Shown here piece by piece: positions 37,445 through 48,402 of a stretch of 64,000 nucleotides of DNA. The translations under genes and the position numbers were made by a program. Position 1 is the stretch's first letter. Each line of letters begins with the position of its first letter. The notes under the pieces were generated by a model. The model did not search any database. It was not told the origin of the DNA and was given only the letters and a program-made list of their open reading frames with translations. This stretch comes from Paenibacillus timonensis (lineage in GTDB: Bacteria; Bacillota; Bacilli; Paenibacillales; Paenibacillaceae): assembly GCF_009725205.1 (NCBI RefSeq), contig NZ_WNZY01000001.1, positions 1 through 64,000 on the forward strand, in the 5' to 3' direction.

Positions 37445-38439
37445 CGGCGGGCTTTTTGACGGAGAATGGGGTCGTTAAAGCGACGGATCGGATTTCGTTA
37501 TCCATAGGCAAGGGGCAGACGGTTTGTCTGGTAGGCGAATCGGGCAGTGGGAAAAGCGTCACCTCGCTCGCCATCATGCGCCTGATCGATTACGCCGGCG
37601 GGACGATCATGGAGGGCAACATCTCGTTCCGGGGACAGGAATTAGCAGCTAAGAAACAAGATGAGATGCGAAATATCCGCGGCAATCAAATCGCTATGAT
37701 CTTTCAAGACCCGATGTCGGCCCTGAATCCGGTATTTACCGTAGGGGAACAAATCGCCGAGAGCTTGCGGTTGCATCAGAATAAATCCGCAGGCGAAGCC
37801 TGGAACATGGCCATCGATCTACTTAGGCTCGTCGGCATCCCTGCACCGGAAATTCGTGCCAAGCAGTATCCACATGAACTGTCAGGCGGGATGTGCCAGC
37901 GGGTCGTTATTGCCACCGCTCTAGCCTGCAATCCAGAGCTGTTGATTGCCGACGAACCGACGACCGCACTGGACGTGACCGTTCAGGCGCAAATCCTGGA
38001 TCTGCTGCGGAAGCTGCAGGCTGAACTCGGCATGTCCATCCTGCTGATCACCCATGATATGGGTGTAGCGGCGGAAATGGCAGACCGGGTAGCGGTCATG
38101 TATGCGGGGGCAATCGTTGAAGAGGGGCCAGTGGAGGATATCTTCAACCAGCCCAGCCACCCGTACACTGTGGGGCTGCTTCAATCCATCCCGGGCTTTG
38201 AAGGGGAACGGGGCGGAGAACTCTACACGATCCAGGGGACCATTCCGCCGATTGGCCAGTTGCCTTCCGGGTGCCGGTTCCACCCGCGCTGCCCGCATGC
38301 AACGGAGGTGTGTCGGCAGAAGGAACCTCCTGAGTTTATGATTGGAGCAGATCATCGCGCTTCCTGCTGGCTTTATGAAGATAAGCCGGTACGTCTGGAC
38401 GATTCCCATAGCAGTAGAGACGAGGTGAAACCCGCATGA
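37411..38439 (+). CDS. oppD: Oligopeptide ABC transporter ATP-binding protein OppD
   Basis: A 342-residue ATPase. Walker A GESGSGKS is at 42-49, the signature is [12 protein letters not shown], Walker [15 protein letters not shown], and the switch histidine is in [17 protein letters not shown]. The C-terminal oligopeptide-transporter extension has [15 protein letters not shown], whose four cysteines may hold an iron-sulfur cluster as in some homologues. GGAGGAGG precedes ATG inside oppC. Confidence 0.95.
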   Translation: MAEKLLEIRKLTAGFLTENGVVKATDRISLSIGKGQTVCLVGESGSGKSVTSLAIMRLIDYAGGTIMEGNISFRGQELAAKKQDEMRNIRGNQIAMIFQDPMSALNPVFTVGEQIAESLRLHQNKSAGEAWNMAIDLLRLVGIPAPEIRAKQYPHELSGGMCQRVVIATALACNPELLIADEPTTALDVTVQAQILDLLRKLQAELGMSILLITHDMGVAAEMADRVAVMYAGAIVEEGPVEDIFNQPSHPYTVGLLQSIPGFEGERGGELYTIQGTIPPIGQLPSGCRFHPRCPHATEVCRQKEPPEFMIGADHRASCWLYEDKPVRLDDSHSSRDEVKPA

Positions 38440-39476
38440 TGACGGAAACGGCAAATGTAGAGGCAAAGCGACCGATCGGTTCGAAATCCGGGGAGATCCT
38501 GGTGGATATCCGCGGGATCAAGAAGTATTTCCCGATTCATAAGGGCCTGCTCAGCCGAGTTGTCGGCCAAGTGAAGGCGGTGGACGATGTGTCTCTGGCG
38601 ATTCGCCAAGGGGAAACCTTTGGACTGGTTGGGGAATCCGGCTGCGGTAAGTCGACATTAGGGCGTGTTATCCTTCGTTTGCAAGGAGCCACGGAGGGCG
38701 CAGTGGTATACCAAGGCCAAGATATCCATTCATTACGGGGTCCCGAGCTGCGGAAGCTTCGCGAAGAGATGCAAATTATCTTCCAAGATCCGTTTGGTTC
38801 ATTAAACCCTCGGTTTCTGGTTAAAGACATCATCGGTGAGCCGTTGCGCGTGCATCGCAACATGTCTCCCAAACAGATAGATGCGCGAGTTGTTGAGCTC
38901 ATGGAGCTGGTCGGATTGGATGCCACCCGGCGCAATCGTTATCCGCATGAATTCTCCGGCGGGCAGCGACAGCGGATCGGCATTGCCCGGGCAATAGCGC
39001 TTAACCCGAAGTTCATCGTGGCTGATGAGGCGGTGTCGGCGCTTGACGTGTCCGTCCAATCCCAAGTGATTAATCTGCTCATGAAGCTGCAACGGGAACT
39101 GGGCCTGACATTCCTCTTTATTGCACACGGGCTTAACGTTGTCCGACATATTTCTGACCGGGTCGGCGTCATGTATCTGGGTAAGCTGGTGGAGGTTGGA
39201 GAGACGGAGACGTTGTTCGCGTCGCCGCTGCACCCCTATACCGCCGCTTTGTTGTCGGCGATTCCAAAGCCGGTGCCGGGCCGCAAGCAGGAGCGGATCG
39301 TGCTGCAGGGGGATGTTCCCTCCCCGGCGAACCCGCCTTCCGGCTGCCGCTTCCATACCCGCTGTCCGTTTGCCCAAGAGCTTTGTTCCAAGGTAGAGCC
39401 GCAATTGGTTGAGGCAGTCCCCGGACGCCAAGTGGCCTGCCATTTCCCGCTGCAGCCTGGGACCGTATTGTCCTAA
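38436..39476 (+). CDS. oppF: Oligopeptide ABC transporter ATP-binding protein OppF
   Basis: A 346-residue ATPase paired with OppD. Walker A GESGCGKS is at 66-73, the signature [14 protein letters not shown], and a C-terminal [15 protein letters not shown] cysteine motif. Two positions depart from the family: Walker B reads [10 protein letters not shown] (A199, usually P) and the switch region reads IAHGLNVV (G232 after H231, usually D). The catalytic glutamate E198 and H231 remain. It overlaps oppD by 4 nt (ATGA) and is followed by a terminator, closing the operon. Confidence 0.93.
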   Translation: MMTETANVEAKRPIGSKSGEILVDIRGIKKYFPIHKGLLSRVVGQVKAVDDVSLAIRQGETFGLVGESGCGKSTLGRVILRLQGATEGAVVYQGQDIHSLRGPELRKLREEMQIIFQDPFGSLNPRFLVKDIIGEPLRVHRNMSPKQIDARVVELMELVGLDATRRNRYPHEFSGGQRQRIGIARAIALNPKFIVADEAVSALDVSVQSQVINLLMKLQRELGLTFLFIAHGLNVVRHISDRVGVMYLGKLVEVGETETLFASPLHPYTAALLSAIPKPVPGRKQERIVLQGDVPSPANPPSGCRFHTRCPFAQELCSKVEPQLVEAVPGRQVACHFPLQPGTVLS

Positions 39477-39517
39477 ACTTCAGCGAAAGCAAGTTAGCTC
39501 TACAAATCGATCATGGT

Positions 39518-39556
39518 AGAGGCCCGATCTCCGGAAGGAGCGGGTCTCTCTTTTTT
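39518..39556 (+). terminator. Terminator of opp operon
   Basis: AGAGGCCCG pairs with CGGGTCTCT (one G-T pair) around CTCC/GGAG inner pairing, followed by CTTTTTTG. Confidence 0.88.
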
Positions 39557-39772
39557 GCCACCTCAAACCTAATTTGGATGCCTGCCTGGTTAGCCGACCA
39601 GCATCTGCATGTACCCTATTGTTGTACCCGAATTCCCCGATGTGTTATAGTACGAAGCGGTAGAGTTGTTTTGAAAAGTGATAGATAGAGACGTGCAGAA
39701 AAGTAGACTCGTGACGAACTCATAGATGAAGATATGCGAAATCAACCAGAATGGCGATGGAGGCGTAAATCA

Positions 39773-40852
39773 ATGATCGAACGACAGAAAAGGCATAAGG
39801 CAAAACCAAAGAAAAATCGTAGAAAAGTGGCAATCCTTTCACTGGTGATCCTACTGGTGATTGGGGCAGGGGGATATTTATTCCGTAAACCCCTCGCCGT
39901 GATGGCGTTTGACTTGTTCCTGTCAGGGAAAGTCGAGGAGACTCTGGAGCGATCCTATTCTCCGCTGGAAGGGGAAGAAGCGCAGGCCGTGCAGCCGCAG
40001 GAAGAGAACATGAAGCCGTTCAGCGTACTGCTGCTCGGCGTGGATCAACGAAATAACGAGCCGGCTCGTTCGGATACGATGATCTATGCGGTGGTGCGCC
40101 CAGAGGATGCGAAGGTGCTGTTGGTATCCATCCCTCGCGACACCTACACAGAGATTGTGGGCAAGGATAAGGAAGACAAGATTAACCATGCGTATGCTTT
40201 TGGCGGAGAGAAAATGGCCAAGGACACGGTGGAGCATTTCATCGGATATCCGGTCGATAACTATGCGGCCATCAACTTCCAGGGCGTGCGGGATATCGTT
40301 GATGCATTGGGCGGCGTCGAGCTGCCGATTACCAAGGATATCGTGAATAAGCAAGCGGATCATGAGAAGTTTACGATTAAAGCGGGGAAACCGCTGTACG
40401 ACGGAACGGAGGCTTTGAACTTCGTCCGTTACCGCGAGGACAGTGACTTTAACCGGACGAAACGGCATCAGGTGTTTCTAAACGCCATGGTCGATCGAAT
40501 GCTAAAGCTGAATCAAGTGACAAAAATTCCTGAATTGATGAACCTGATGGGCGATAATTTTAAGACGGACCTGCCGCCAAGCCAAATCATCGATTTGTCC
40601 AAGCAAGTGCTGCTGGGCGATGCTTCTCCGCAAATTAGCGGATTTACGATTATGGGCGAAGGGATGCGGCTGAACGGCATTTATTATGACAAGGCCAACG
40701 AAGAAGATGTGAACTTTGCTAAAGAGATGATCGACAGCTGGCTCAACCCGGAAACAGAAACGTCCGCCTTGATAACGCCAGAATCGCGGGACGCCGAGAA
40801 GGCCGCGACCGAGTCAAATGGCACGCAGGGAACGGCAACCAACCAGCAATAG
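39773..40852 (+). CDS. LytR-CpsA-Psr (LCP) family protein
   Basis: A 359-residue membrane-anchored protein: a basic N-terminus (KRHKAKPKKNRRK), one membrane helix (VAILSLVILLVIGAGGYLF), then an extracellular LCP domain. Its marks are LLLGVDQRNNEPARSDTMIYAV, SIPRDTYTEI, and the arginine-rich NFVRYREDSDFNRTKRHQ. LCP enzymes transfer teichoic acid or other glycopolymers from lipid carriers to peptidoglycan. GGAGG precedes the chosen ATG by 9 nt; an ATG 39 nt earlier lacks an SD. The C-terminal 30 residues are Thr/Glu/Gln-rich and disordered. The glycopolymer is unknown. Confidence 0.92.
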   Translation: MIERQKRHKAKPKKNRRKVAILSLVILLVIGAGGYLFRKPLAVMAFDLFLSGKVEETLERSYSPLEGEEAQAVQPQEENMKPFSVLLLGVDQRNNEPARSDTMIYAVVRPEDAKVLLVSIPRDTYTEIVGKDKEDKINHAYAFGGEKMAKDTVEHFIGYPVDNYAAINFQGVRDIVDALGGVELPITKDIVNKQADHEKFTIKAGKPLYDGTEALNFVRYREDSDFNRTKRHQVFLNAMVDRMLKLNQVTKIPELMNLMGDNFKTDLPPSQIIDLSKQVLLGDASPQISGFTIMGEGMRLNGIYYDKANEEDVNFAKEMIDSWLNPETETSALITPESRDAEKAATESNGTQGTATNQQ

Positions 40853-40918
40853 CAAGAATGAGTCATCTCGGGGCATCATACTTTAGATTAAACCGCTTTA
40901 TAGGTTTATATCAAACCT

Positions 40919-40943
40919 CGGCAGTCCGGTGTTCCGGCTGCCG
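40919..40943 (+). terminator. Hairpin after the LCP gene, terminator-like
   Basis: CGGCAG-T-CCGG-TGTT-CCGG-CTGCCG: 10 paired bases with one bulge. No T-run follows, so termination would be weak; it lies 67 nt past the LCP stop. Confidence 0.5.
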
Positions 40944-41032
40944 ATTTCACACGGCCCGTCCCGGAACATATCCCGTTTCGAAACGTATCAATTAGGGGAG
41001 TCTGAATGAAGGATGAGGAGGATTTTGTTCTC

Positions 41033-41458
41033 ATGAATATAGCGTTTTTTTTGCTTCCGAAAAATGACGTGGTGACCGTAACGCTGGATTCCACCTTGCG
41101 GCAGACGTTGGAACGCATGGAGTTTCACCGATATACGGCTGTGCCGATCATCGACCGGGACGGTGCGTATGTCGGCACGGTGACGGAAGGCGACTTACTT
41201 TGGCATATGAAAAATTCCGATGGTAGGATTAATTTTGAGACCGCTTCAAAATTTCTGCTCAAGGACGTTCCGCTGAAGATGGACATGAAACCGGTACGGA
41301 TCGATGCGGATATGGAGGACCTGATCAATCTAGCGAAGGTGCAAAACTTTGTGCCTGTCGTTGACGACCGGGGCCGGTTCATCGGGATCGTCCGGCGCAG
41401 CCAAATTATCGAATATTGCGAGAAGTTCGTGACCCGAAATGCGGCACAACCCCAATAA
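41033..41458 (+). CDS. CBS domain-containing protein
   Basis: A 141-residue protein made of two CBS motifs, about residues 10-65 (LRQTLERMEFHRYTAVPIID, VGTVTEGDLLWHM) and 75-132 (VPVVDDRGRFIGIVRRSQIIEYC). CBS pairs sense adenosine nucleotides; in this locus, next to gdpP, a link to c-di-AMP is conceivable but not shown. ATG giving MNIAFFLLPK has GAGGAGG 11 nt upstream; an ATG 27 nt earlier with AGGGGAG 5 nt upstream is also possible. Confidence 0.85.
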   Translation: MNIAFFLLPKNDVVTVTLDSTLRQTLERMEFHRYTAVPIIDRDGAYVGTVTEGDLLWHMKNSDGRINFETASKFLLKDVPLKMDMKPVRIDADMEDLINLAKVQNFVPVVDDRGRFIGIVRRSQIIEYCEKFVTRNAAQPQ

Positions 41459-41545
41459 ATCCTAAAGGTTTGCGTCTTTTGTCGCGGTTGCATTATGCTA
41501 TAATGAAGAATAAAGCTTTTTCGGGGAGGGTGGAAGCTGTCCGCC

Positions 41546-41848
41546 ATGCAAAGGGAAATGGATGTGGCCAAACGTGCCAAGGTGATTGAATGGCTCAAAA
41601 CGGAAGTAGTCGATCACGTATCCCGTTTGTTTAAAGCATTATGGGAAGGCAGCACGACACGGGTTATGGACAGTCTTGCCAGTCTGATTGTCAGCAGTTA
41701 TATTTTGGGGCGAAGACTAGGTGTTTCCTATCGGGATATGGATGACAGCATCTTGGAGAAACTGAAAAAACATAAGCAGGAGGGTCACCAGCTCGAGGAT
41801 TGGTATCAAGATATTTCTACCCTGGAAGAACATATGCGTAAGAGGTGA
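41546..41848 (+). CDS. MazG-like family protein
   Basis: A 100-residue all-helical protein: AKVIEWLKTEVVDHVSRLFKALWEG, then DSLASLIVSSYILGRRLGVSYRDMDDSILEKL. This is the short MazG-like family found beside yybS in bacilli and paenibacilli. The EExxE metal site of true MazG pyrophosphatases is not obvious, so enzymatic activity is doubtful. GGGAGGG lies 12 nt before ATG. yybS starts 6 nt downstream, indicating cotranscription. Confidence 0.8.
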   Translation: MQREMDVAKRAKVIEWLKTEVVDHVSRLFKALWEGSTTRVMDSLASLIVSSYILGRRLGVSYRDMDDSILEKLKKHKQEGHQLEDWYQDISTLEEHMRKR

Positions 41849-41854
41849 ACCCAT

Positions 41855-42775
41855 TTGAAGTTACGCTGGACATCGGTGGCCTGGAGCGCCGCATATTTGC
41901 TGCTTCTGCTGTCACTTGCAACTCCGCTTACCGTGATTACGATGTTTTTTCTGATCGTGCCGGGCATCTTGTTGTACACGACCTTGTCGACAAGGGTGTT
42001 TCTCGTGCACGTAGCGGTGGTCTGGCTAGCGGCTTCGCTGATCTTCGGACCGGTTATTCTGCTGCAGGCCGTTTATTTTATTATTCCTTCGATCGTGATG
42101 GGCTATTTATATAAGAAAAGAGTTCCGGCCTTTCGCACGATCATGACGGGAGCCGGCACCATTTTGCTGGAATTTTTGCTGGTCCTTCTGATCAGCACGG
42201 TGTTCTTTGACTTTAACCTGGCTACGGCGATTGAGGACCTGGTCAATTCGGCCATGGCTCCGTTTACGAATGTCGCCGACAGCTCGCTGGCCGGCGGGAT
42301 CGTCTGGTCACCGGAGATGAGTCAGCAGTTTTCCAGTCTCACGGTGCGAATGATTCCGTTTACGATGATCGTCTGCTCGCTTCTGATCGCTGCGGTGGCC
42401 CATGCCATCTCTAGGCCGACGTTATCCAGCTTAGGGCATGCGGTGCCGAAGCTGCCGCCGATCCGCGATTGGCGGTTGCCGCGTTCGCTGATTTGGTATT
42501 ACCTGATTGGCGTGCTGCTGCAGTGGTTCGGCGGAGAAGCTGTTCAGCAGGGGTTCATGGGCACGATTTTGTTGAATCTGATGCCGCTGTTGCAATTTCT
42601 CTTTATGGTTCAAACGGCAAGCTTCTTCTTCTTTGCGGCCTATCACCGCAAGTGGAACCCGGTCATTCCGATCCTGCTGATCGTAGCGATGTTGTTTATT
42701 CCGCCGCTGCGAATCGTGGGGATTCTGGACATTGCATTTCCGCTACGGGATATGATTACGAGATCAAGACGATAG
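41855..42775 (+). CDS. yybS: YybS family membrane protein (DUF2232)
   Basis: A 306-residue integral membrane protein with about eight hydrophobic segments, e.g. SAAYLLLLLSLATPLTVIT and TILLEFLLVLLISTVFF. It matches the DUF2232 family by layout and by its position immediately before gdpP and rplI. Function is unknown; some homologues resemble ECF transporter S-components. The TTG start follows AAGAGGTG by 7 nt. Confidence 0.85.
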   Translation: MKLRWTSVAWSAAYLLLLLSLATPLTVITMFFLIVPGILLYTTLSTRVFLVHVAVVWLAASLIFGPVILLQAVYFIIPSIVMGYLYKKRVPAFRTIMTGAGTILLEFLLVLLISTVFFDFNLATAIEDLVNSAMAPFTNVADSSLAGGIVWSPEMSQQFSSLTVRMIPFTMIVCSLLIAAVAHAISRPTLSSLGHAVPKLPPIRDWRLPRSLIWYYLIGVLLQWFGGEAVQQGFMGTILLNLMPLLQFLFMVQTASFFFFAAYHRKWNPVIPILLIVAMLFIPPLRIVGILDIAFPLRDMITRSRR

Positions 42776-42786
42776 GGTGAGAAGGC

Positions 42787-44769
42787 ATGCCTAATATTTT
42801 GCAAAAACGTTGGTACGGGTACCAGACCGTATGGATGTTCATGCTTCAGTTGCTGCTCGTCATCTTCGTCTCCTACTTTAACTGGATTTTGGGGCTAGTC
42901 TGCTTATGCCTTGTCTGCGTGTTGACTTACAGCATGCTTCGGGCGGAGCGGCAGTTCCGCAAAGAGCTGATCCGCTACGTGACCGATTTGAACTACCGGA
43001 TCAAACGGGTAGAAGGCGAGGCGGTCAGTAAACTGCCGTTTGGTCTGATGCTCTATAGCGAGGAGCGAACGATCGAATGGCATAACCATTTCGTGGCCGG
43101 CATGTACGGTAAAGACTCCGTCGTAGGTCTACCTTTGTCCGAGCTACTGCCGCAGCTCCCTGCGCCAAGCCGCGACAAGAAAGATGGCGGCGGTGCTCGG
43201 ACAACCGTGGAGACGATGGTTGGGGATCGACATTACGAATTGGCCATCGATACGAATGAACGACTCATTTACATTCATGATATGACAGAGTTGGCGGTGC
43301 TGCGCAGTCGGTACGAAGACGAACGGGCCGCGCTGGGCATCATCCTGCTGGACAATCTGGATGAGGCAACCCAGGGGATGGATGACCAGCAGCGGACCGC
43401 CTTGATCGCCCGCGTAGCGACGGCGATCACGGAATGGGCCAAACAGTACCGCGTGTACCTGCGGCGGCTGTCCTCCGAGCGATATCTGATGATCCTGAAT
43501 CAGAAATCGCTGGACGAACTGGAGCAAAGCCGGTTCGTGATCTTGGACGAGGTCCGCGAAATGACCGCGGACCTGAAGGTGCCGATTACGCTCAGCATCG
43601 GCCTCGCATTTGGTGCCGAGCGCTTCAGCGAGCTGGGCGAACTCGCCCAGTCCAGCTTGGATATGGCGCTCGGCCGCGGGGGAGACCAGGCCGCCGTGAA
43701 GGCCGGTCAGCGGTTGTCCTTCTATGGCGGCAAATCCGGCGCCATAGAGAAGCGGACGCGCGTCCGCGCCCGCGTCATCGCGCATGCCTTGCGCGATTTG
43801 ATGCAGGAGAGCGACCGCGTCATCATCATGGGCCATCGCGTACCGGACCTCGACGTGATCGGCGCCTCCATCGGCGTGCTGAAGGCCGCCGATATGTACA
43901 AGGTCGAGGCCCACATCGTGCTGGATGGCCCGAACCCGGCGATCGAGCGCCTGATGGAGCGCATCGGCAAAGAAGAGGCCCTGCTCCGGCGGTTTATCAC
44001 GCCGGAGCAGGCCCTGAATTTGATGACCGAGCACACGCTGCTCGTGCTCGTCGATACGCATAAGGCCTCCATTACGATGGAGCCCCGGCTGGTCGAAGAA
44101 GCGAGCCGCGTCGTCATCGTGGACCACCATCGCCGCGGGGAAGAATTCGTGGCCGATGCGGTGCTCGTCTATCTGGAGCCTTACGCTTCCTCGGCGTGCG
44201 AGCTCGTTACGGAGCTGCTGCAGTACATTCACGAGAAGGTGGAGCTCAGCCCGCTGGAAGCGACGACGCTGCTCGCGGGCATCACCGTCGATACGAAGCA
44301 TTTCGCGCTTCACACCGGCTCTCGGACGTTTGAGGCTGCGGCGTTCCTCCGTCGAAACGGGGCGGACACGGTGATGGTGCAGCGATTGTTGAAGGAAGAC
44401 TTGCAGGAGTACATCGCCAAGGCCGACATCATCAAGCATGCCCGCATGATCCACGGGCATATCGCCTTGGCGGTGACGGAGACGAACCGCAAAATCCCGC
44501 AGCTGTTGATCGCCCAAGTGGCGGATACGCTGCTGAATATGACGGGCGTACTTGCTTCGTTCGTGATCAGCGAGCGGCCGGACGGCCTGATTGGGATCAG
44601 CGCCCGTTCGCTCGGGAGCATGAATGTCCAGGTGGTCATGGAGCGGCTCGGCGGCGGAGGACACTTGACGAATGCAGCTGTTCAATTGGAAGGAACCCAG
44701 ACGGAAGCGGAGAAACGATTGCTCGCCGTGCTGGATGAAATAGAGAAGGAAGAGGGGTTATTCGAATGA
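42787..44769 (+). CDS. gdpP: Cyclic-di-AMP phosphodiesterase GdpP
   Basis: A 660-residue membrane phosphodiesterase hydrolysing c-di-AMP to pApA. Two N-terminal membrane helices (about 13-50), a PAS-like haem/ligand domain (about 75-165), a degenerate GGDEF domain (about 170-310, lacking a GGDEF motif), the DHH domain ([11 protein letters not shown] from 349, VDTHK, VDHHRRG from 445) and DHHA1 with GGGGH near the end. All DHH metal ligands appear intact. It overlaps rplI by 4 nt. In the usual yybS-gdpP-rplI-dnaC order. Confidence 0.97.
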   Translation: MPNILQKRWYGYQTVWMFMLQLLLVIFVSYFNWILGLVCLCLVCVLTYSMLRAERQFRKELIRYVTDLNYRIKRVEGEAVSKLPFGLMLYSEERTIEWHNHFVAGMYGKDSVVGLPLSELLPQLPAPSRDKKDGGGARTTVETMVGDRHYELAIDTNERLIYIHDMTELAVLRSRYEDERAALGIILLDNLDEATQGMDDQQRTALIARVATAITEWAKQYRVYLRRLSSERYLMILNQKSLDELEQSRFVILDEVREMTADLKVPITLSIGLAFGAERFSELGELAQSSLDMALGRGGDQAAVKAGQRLSFYGGKSGAIEKRTRVRARVIAHALRDLMQESDRVIIMGHRVPDLDVIGASIGVLKAADMYKVEAHIVLDGPNPAIERLMERIGKEEALLRRFITPEQALNLMTEHTLLVLVDTHKASITMEPRLVEEASRVVIVDHHRRGEEFVADAVLVYLEPYASSACELVTELLQYIHEKVELSPLEATTLLAGITVDTKHFALHTGSRTFEAAAFLRRNGADTVMVQRLLKEDLQEYIAKADIIKHARMIHGHIALAVTETNRKIPQLLIAQVADTLLNMTGVLASFVISERPDGLIGISARSLGSMNVQVVMERLGGGGHLTNAAVQLEGTQTEAEKRLLAVLDEIEKEEGLFE

Positions 44770-45209
44770 AAGTGATCTTTTTGAAGGATGTCAAAGGCCA
44801 AGGAAAAAAAGGGGAAGTTAAAGAGGTATCGGAAGGTTATGCACAGAACTTCCTGATGCCACGGGGACTGGTTCGTCCGGCTACCGAAGGTAATGTGAAG
44901 ACGCTGGAGCAGCAAGCGGCATCCGAACTGAAGCGCAAAGCGCAGGAGAAGGAAGAGGCAGTCCAACTCGGCAAGAAGCTGGAGGAAATGACCGTACAGT
45001 TGAAGGCGAAAGCCGGCGAGGGCGGCCGCTTGTTTGGCGCGATTACCAGCAAGCAAGTCGCGGAAGCGCTGGAGAAAGCCGGCGTGAAGCTCGATAAGCG
45101 TAAAATCGAAATGCATGATCCGATCCGGACTCTAGGCGTAACGCAAGTGCCGGTGAAGCTTCACCCGGAAGTGAAGTCGACGCTTAAGGTTCACGTTACG
45201 GAGGAATAA
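44766..45209 (+). CDS. rplI: 50S ribosomal protein L9
   Basis: A 147-residue L9: N-domain [20 protein letters not shown] with [12 protein letters not shown], a long connecting helix, and a C-domain with [16 protein letters not shown]. Start overlaps the gdpP stop (ATGA). The dnaC start follows 1 nt after the stop, with its SD in the rplI 3' end. Confidence 0.98.
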   Translation: MKVIFLKDVKGQGKKGEVKEVSEGYAQNFLMPRGLVRPATEGNVKTLEQQAASELKRKAQEKEEAVQLGKKLEEMTVQLKAKAGEGGRLFGAITSKQVAEALEKAGVKLDKRKIEMHDPIRTLGVTQVPVKLHPEVKSTLKVHVTEE

Positions 45210-45210
45210 G

Positions 45211-46572
45211 ATGAGCGGAGATCTGTTTTTTGACCGGATCCCCCCGCAAAACCTAGAAGCTGAACAAGCGGTACTCGGGGCGGTACTGCTGCAATCGGAA
45301 GCGCTCATCTCCGCGATGGAGCGGGTGCGGACCGAGGATTTTTACGATAAGCCTCATCAATTGATCTTTGAAGCGATGGTTCAGCTGGGCGAGGAAGGCA
45401 AGCCGATCGACCTCGTCACGCTGACCTCGAAGCTGAAGGACCGCGGCGAACTCGAAGAGATCGGCGGCGTCAGCTATTTGGCCAAGCTGGCCCATGCCGT
45501 GCCGACGGCGGCCAACGTGGATTATTACGCACGGATCATTGAAGAGAAATCGATGCTGCGACGGTTGATCCGTACGGCGACGCAAATCGTCAGCGACGGT
45601 TATTCCGGCGGCGAAGACGTGGCCGATATGCTCAGCGATGCCGAACGGCGCATTCTGGAGATTTCCAACCGCCGCTCGGGCAGCGGGTTTATCGCCATTC
45701 GCGACGTGCTGATGGAAGTGTTCGATCGCGTTGAGTTGCTGCATCAGAACCGCGGAACGACAACCGGGATTCCATCCGGATTCGTGGATTTGGATAGAAT
45801 GACCGCGGGATTCCAGCGCAGCGACTTGATTATCGTAGCGGCGCGGCCATCCGTAGGTAAAACGGCTTTCGCCTTGAACATTGCACAAAATGTGGCGGTG
45901 CGCGCTAAAGAGACCGTGGCGATCTTCAGTCTGGAGATGTCCGCGGCTCAACTGGTACAGCGGATGATCTGCGCCGAGGCCAACCTTGACGCCAGCGTCA
46001 TGCGTACCGGCGATTTCAAGAGCGATGACGACTGGTCAAAGCTGACGATGGGCATTGCGGCCTTGTCGGAAGCGGATATATATATCGATGACACTCCGGG
46101 GATCACCGTTGCCGATATCCGGGCGAAATGCCGCCGGCTCAAGAAGGAACGCGGCCTGGGCATGATCGTGATTGACTACCTGCAGTTGATTCAGGGCCGG
46201 GGCAAACCCGGCGAGAACCGGCAGCAGGAGGTCTCGGAAATTTCCCGGACGCTGAAGCAAATCGGCCGGGAGCTGGAAGTGCCTGTTATTGCTTTGTCTC
46301 AGTTAAGCCGGGGCGTCGAGCAGCGGCAGGACAAGCGTCCGATGATGTCCGACCTTCGGGAATCCGGTTCCATCGAGCAGGATGCCGATATCGTAGCGTT
46401 CCTGTACCGGGATGATTACTACAACCAGGAGACAGAGAAGAAGAACATCATCGAGATCATCATCGCGAAACAGCGGAACGGCCCGGTTGGGACGGTTGAG
46501 CTCGTCTTCTTGAAGAACTTCAACAAGTTCGCCAACTATGAGCGGGCTCATGCGGACGCCTTTGCGGGGTAG
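45211..46572 (+). CDS. dnaC: Replicative DNA helicase DnaC (DnaB family)
   Basis: The 453-residue hexameric fork helicase. An N-terminal helical domain (RIPPQNLEAEQAVLGAVLL) and a linker precede the RecA-like domain: Walker A ARPSVGKTAFALN from residue 211, FSLEMSAAQLVQRM, Walker B IVIDYLQLI, and the arginine-finger region QLSRGVEQRQDKRPMMSDLRESG. GGAGGAA precedes the ATG. No intein is present. It ends the yybS-gdpP-rplI-dnaC cluster. Confidence 0.98.
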   Translation: MSGDLFFDRIPPQNLEAEQAVLGAVLLQSEALISAMERVRTEDFYDKPHQLIFEAMVQLGEEGKPIDLVTLTSKLKDRGELEEIGGVSYLAKLAHAVPTAANVDYYARIIEEKSMLRRLIRTATQIVSDGYSGGEDVADMLSDAERRILEISNRRSGSGFIAIRDVLMEVFDRVELLHQNRGTTTGIPSGFVDLDRMTAGFQRSDLIIVAARPSVGKTAFALNIAQNVAVRAKETVAIFSLEMSAAQLVQRMICAEANLDASVMRTGDFKSDDDWSKLTMGIAALSEADIYIDDTPGITVADIRAKCRRLKKERGLGMIVIDYLQLIQGRGKPGENRQQEVSEISRTLKQIGRELEVPVIALSQLSRGVEQRQDKRPMMSDLRESGSIEQDADIVAFLYRDDYYNQETEKKNIIEIIIAKQRNGPVGTVELVFLKNFNKFANYERAHADAFAG

Positions 46573-46640
46573 CCTAAGTACGGAACTTCTTCATATGGAA
46601 CTCATCAATAATCGATCATCATCTAGCTATATCGGATTCT

Positions 46641-46670
46641 AAGGGCTGACCTAATGCGTCGCCCTTTTTT
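46641..46670 (+). terminator. Terminator after dnaC
   Basis: AAGGGC and GCCCTT enclose GAC/GTC pairing, followed by a T-run. Confidence 0.8.
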
Positions 46671-46687
46671 GCTGGATTCATGAATTA

Positions 46688-46730
46688 ATTCCGAACATTT
46701 GTAAAATGCGATCGAATAATCGTTCGCTTT
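46688..46730. promoter_or_regulatory. Probable PurBox pair upstream of purA
   Basis: ATTCCGAACATT and, inverted, ATCGTTCGCTTT fit the Bacillus PurR PurBox (AWWWCGAACWWT) with one or two deviations each. They are 19 bp apart (16-17 in Bacillus) and directly abut the purA -35, as expected for adenine-responsive repression. Confidence 0.55.
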
Positions 46731-46735
46731 TTAAT

Positions 46736-46764
46736 TTGACTTTGAAAATGGAGACTGTTAAACT
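46736..46764 (+). promoter_or_regulatory. purA promoter
   Basis: TTGACT and TAAACT, 17-bp spacing. The 180-nt leader that follows shows no purine riboswitch core that I recognise. Confidence 0.65.
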
Positions 46765-46843
46765 GGTATTGCTGCGTTAAAGCGATAGATCAACTTCGGT
46801 TTGACGACAGCGGAACGTTTGTTAGCGCGTACAACAGGTGTAA

Positions 46844-48232
<1,389 letters not shown>

Positions 48233-48258
48233 GCAAACCTTAGACTATGAACCTATAG

Positions 48259-48308
48259 GAGCCGCCGATAGAGGATGGAAACATCGCGCTGTCGACGGCT
48301 TCTTTTTC
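48259..48308 (+). terminator. Terminator after purA
   Basis: GAGCCGCCGATAG pairs imperfectly with CTGTCGACGGCTTC around a 17-nt loop, followed by TTTTTC. Confidence 0.8.
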
Positions 48309-48402
48309 TAGTTTTGCCTACTAAACCAAGGTTGAAATCGGGTTTCTCCGTCCATACTGGAGGTTGAGAGACTAGATTCTTAGGCAGTAGGAGGGTAAAA
48401 CG

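Noticed and set aside
43144-44685. 513-codon minus-strand frame opposite gdpP
   Set aside because: Shadow of gdpP caused by high GC at third positions; His/Arg-rich nonsense composition.
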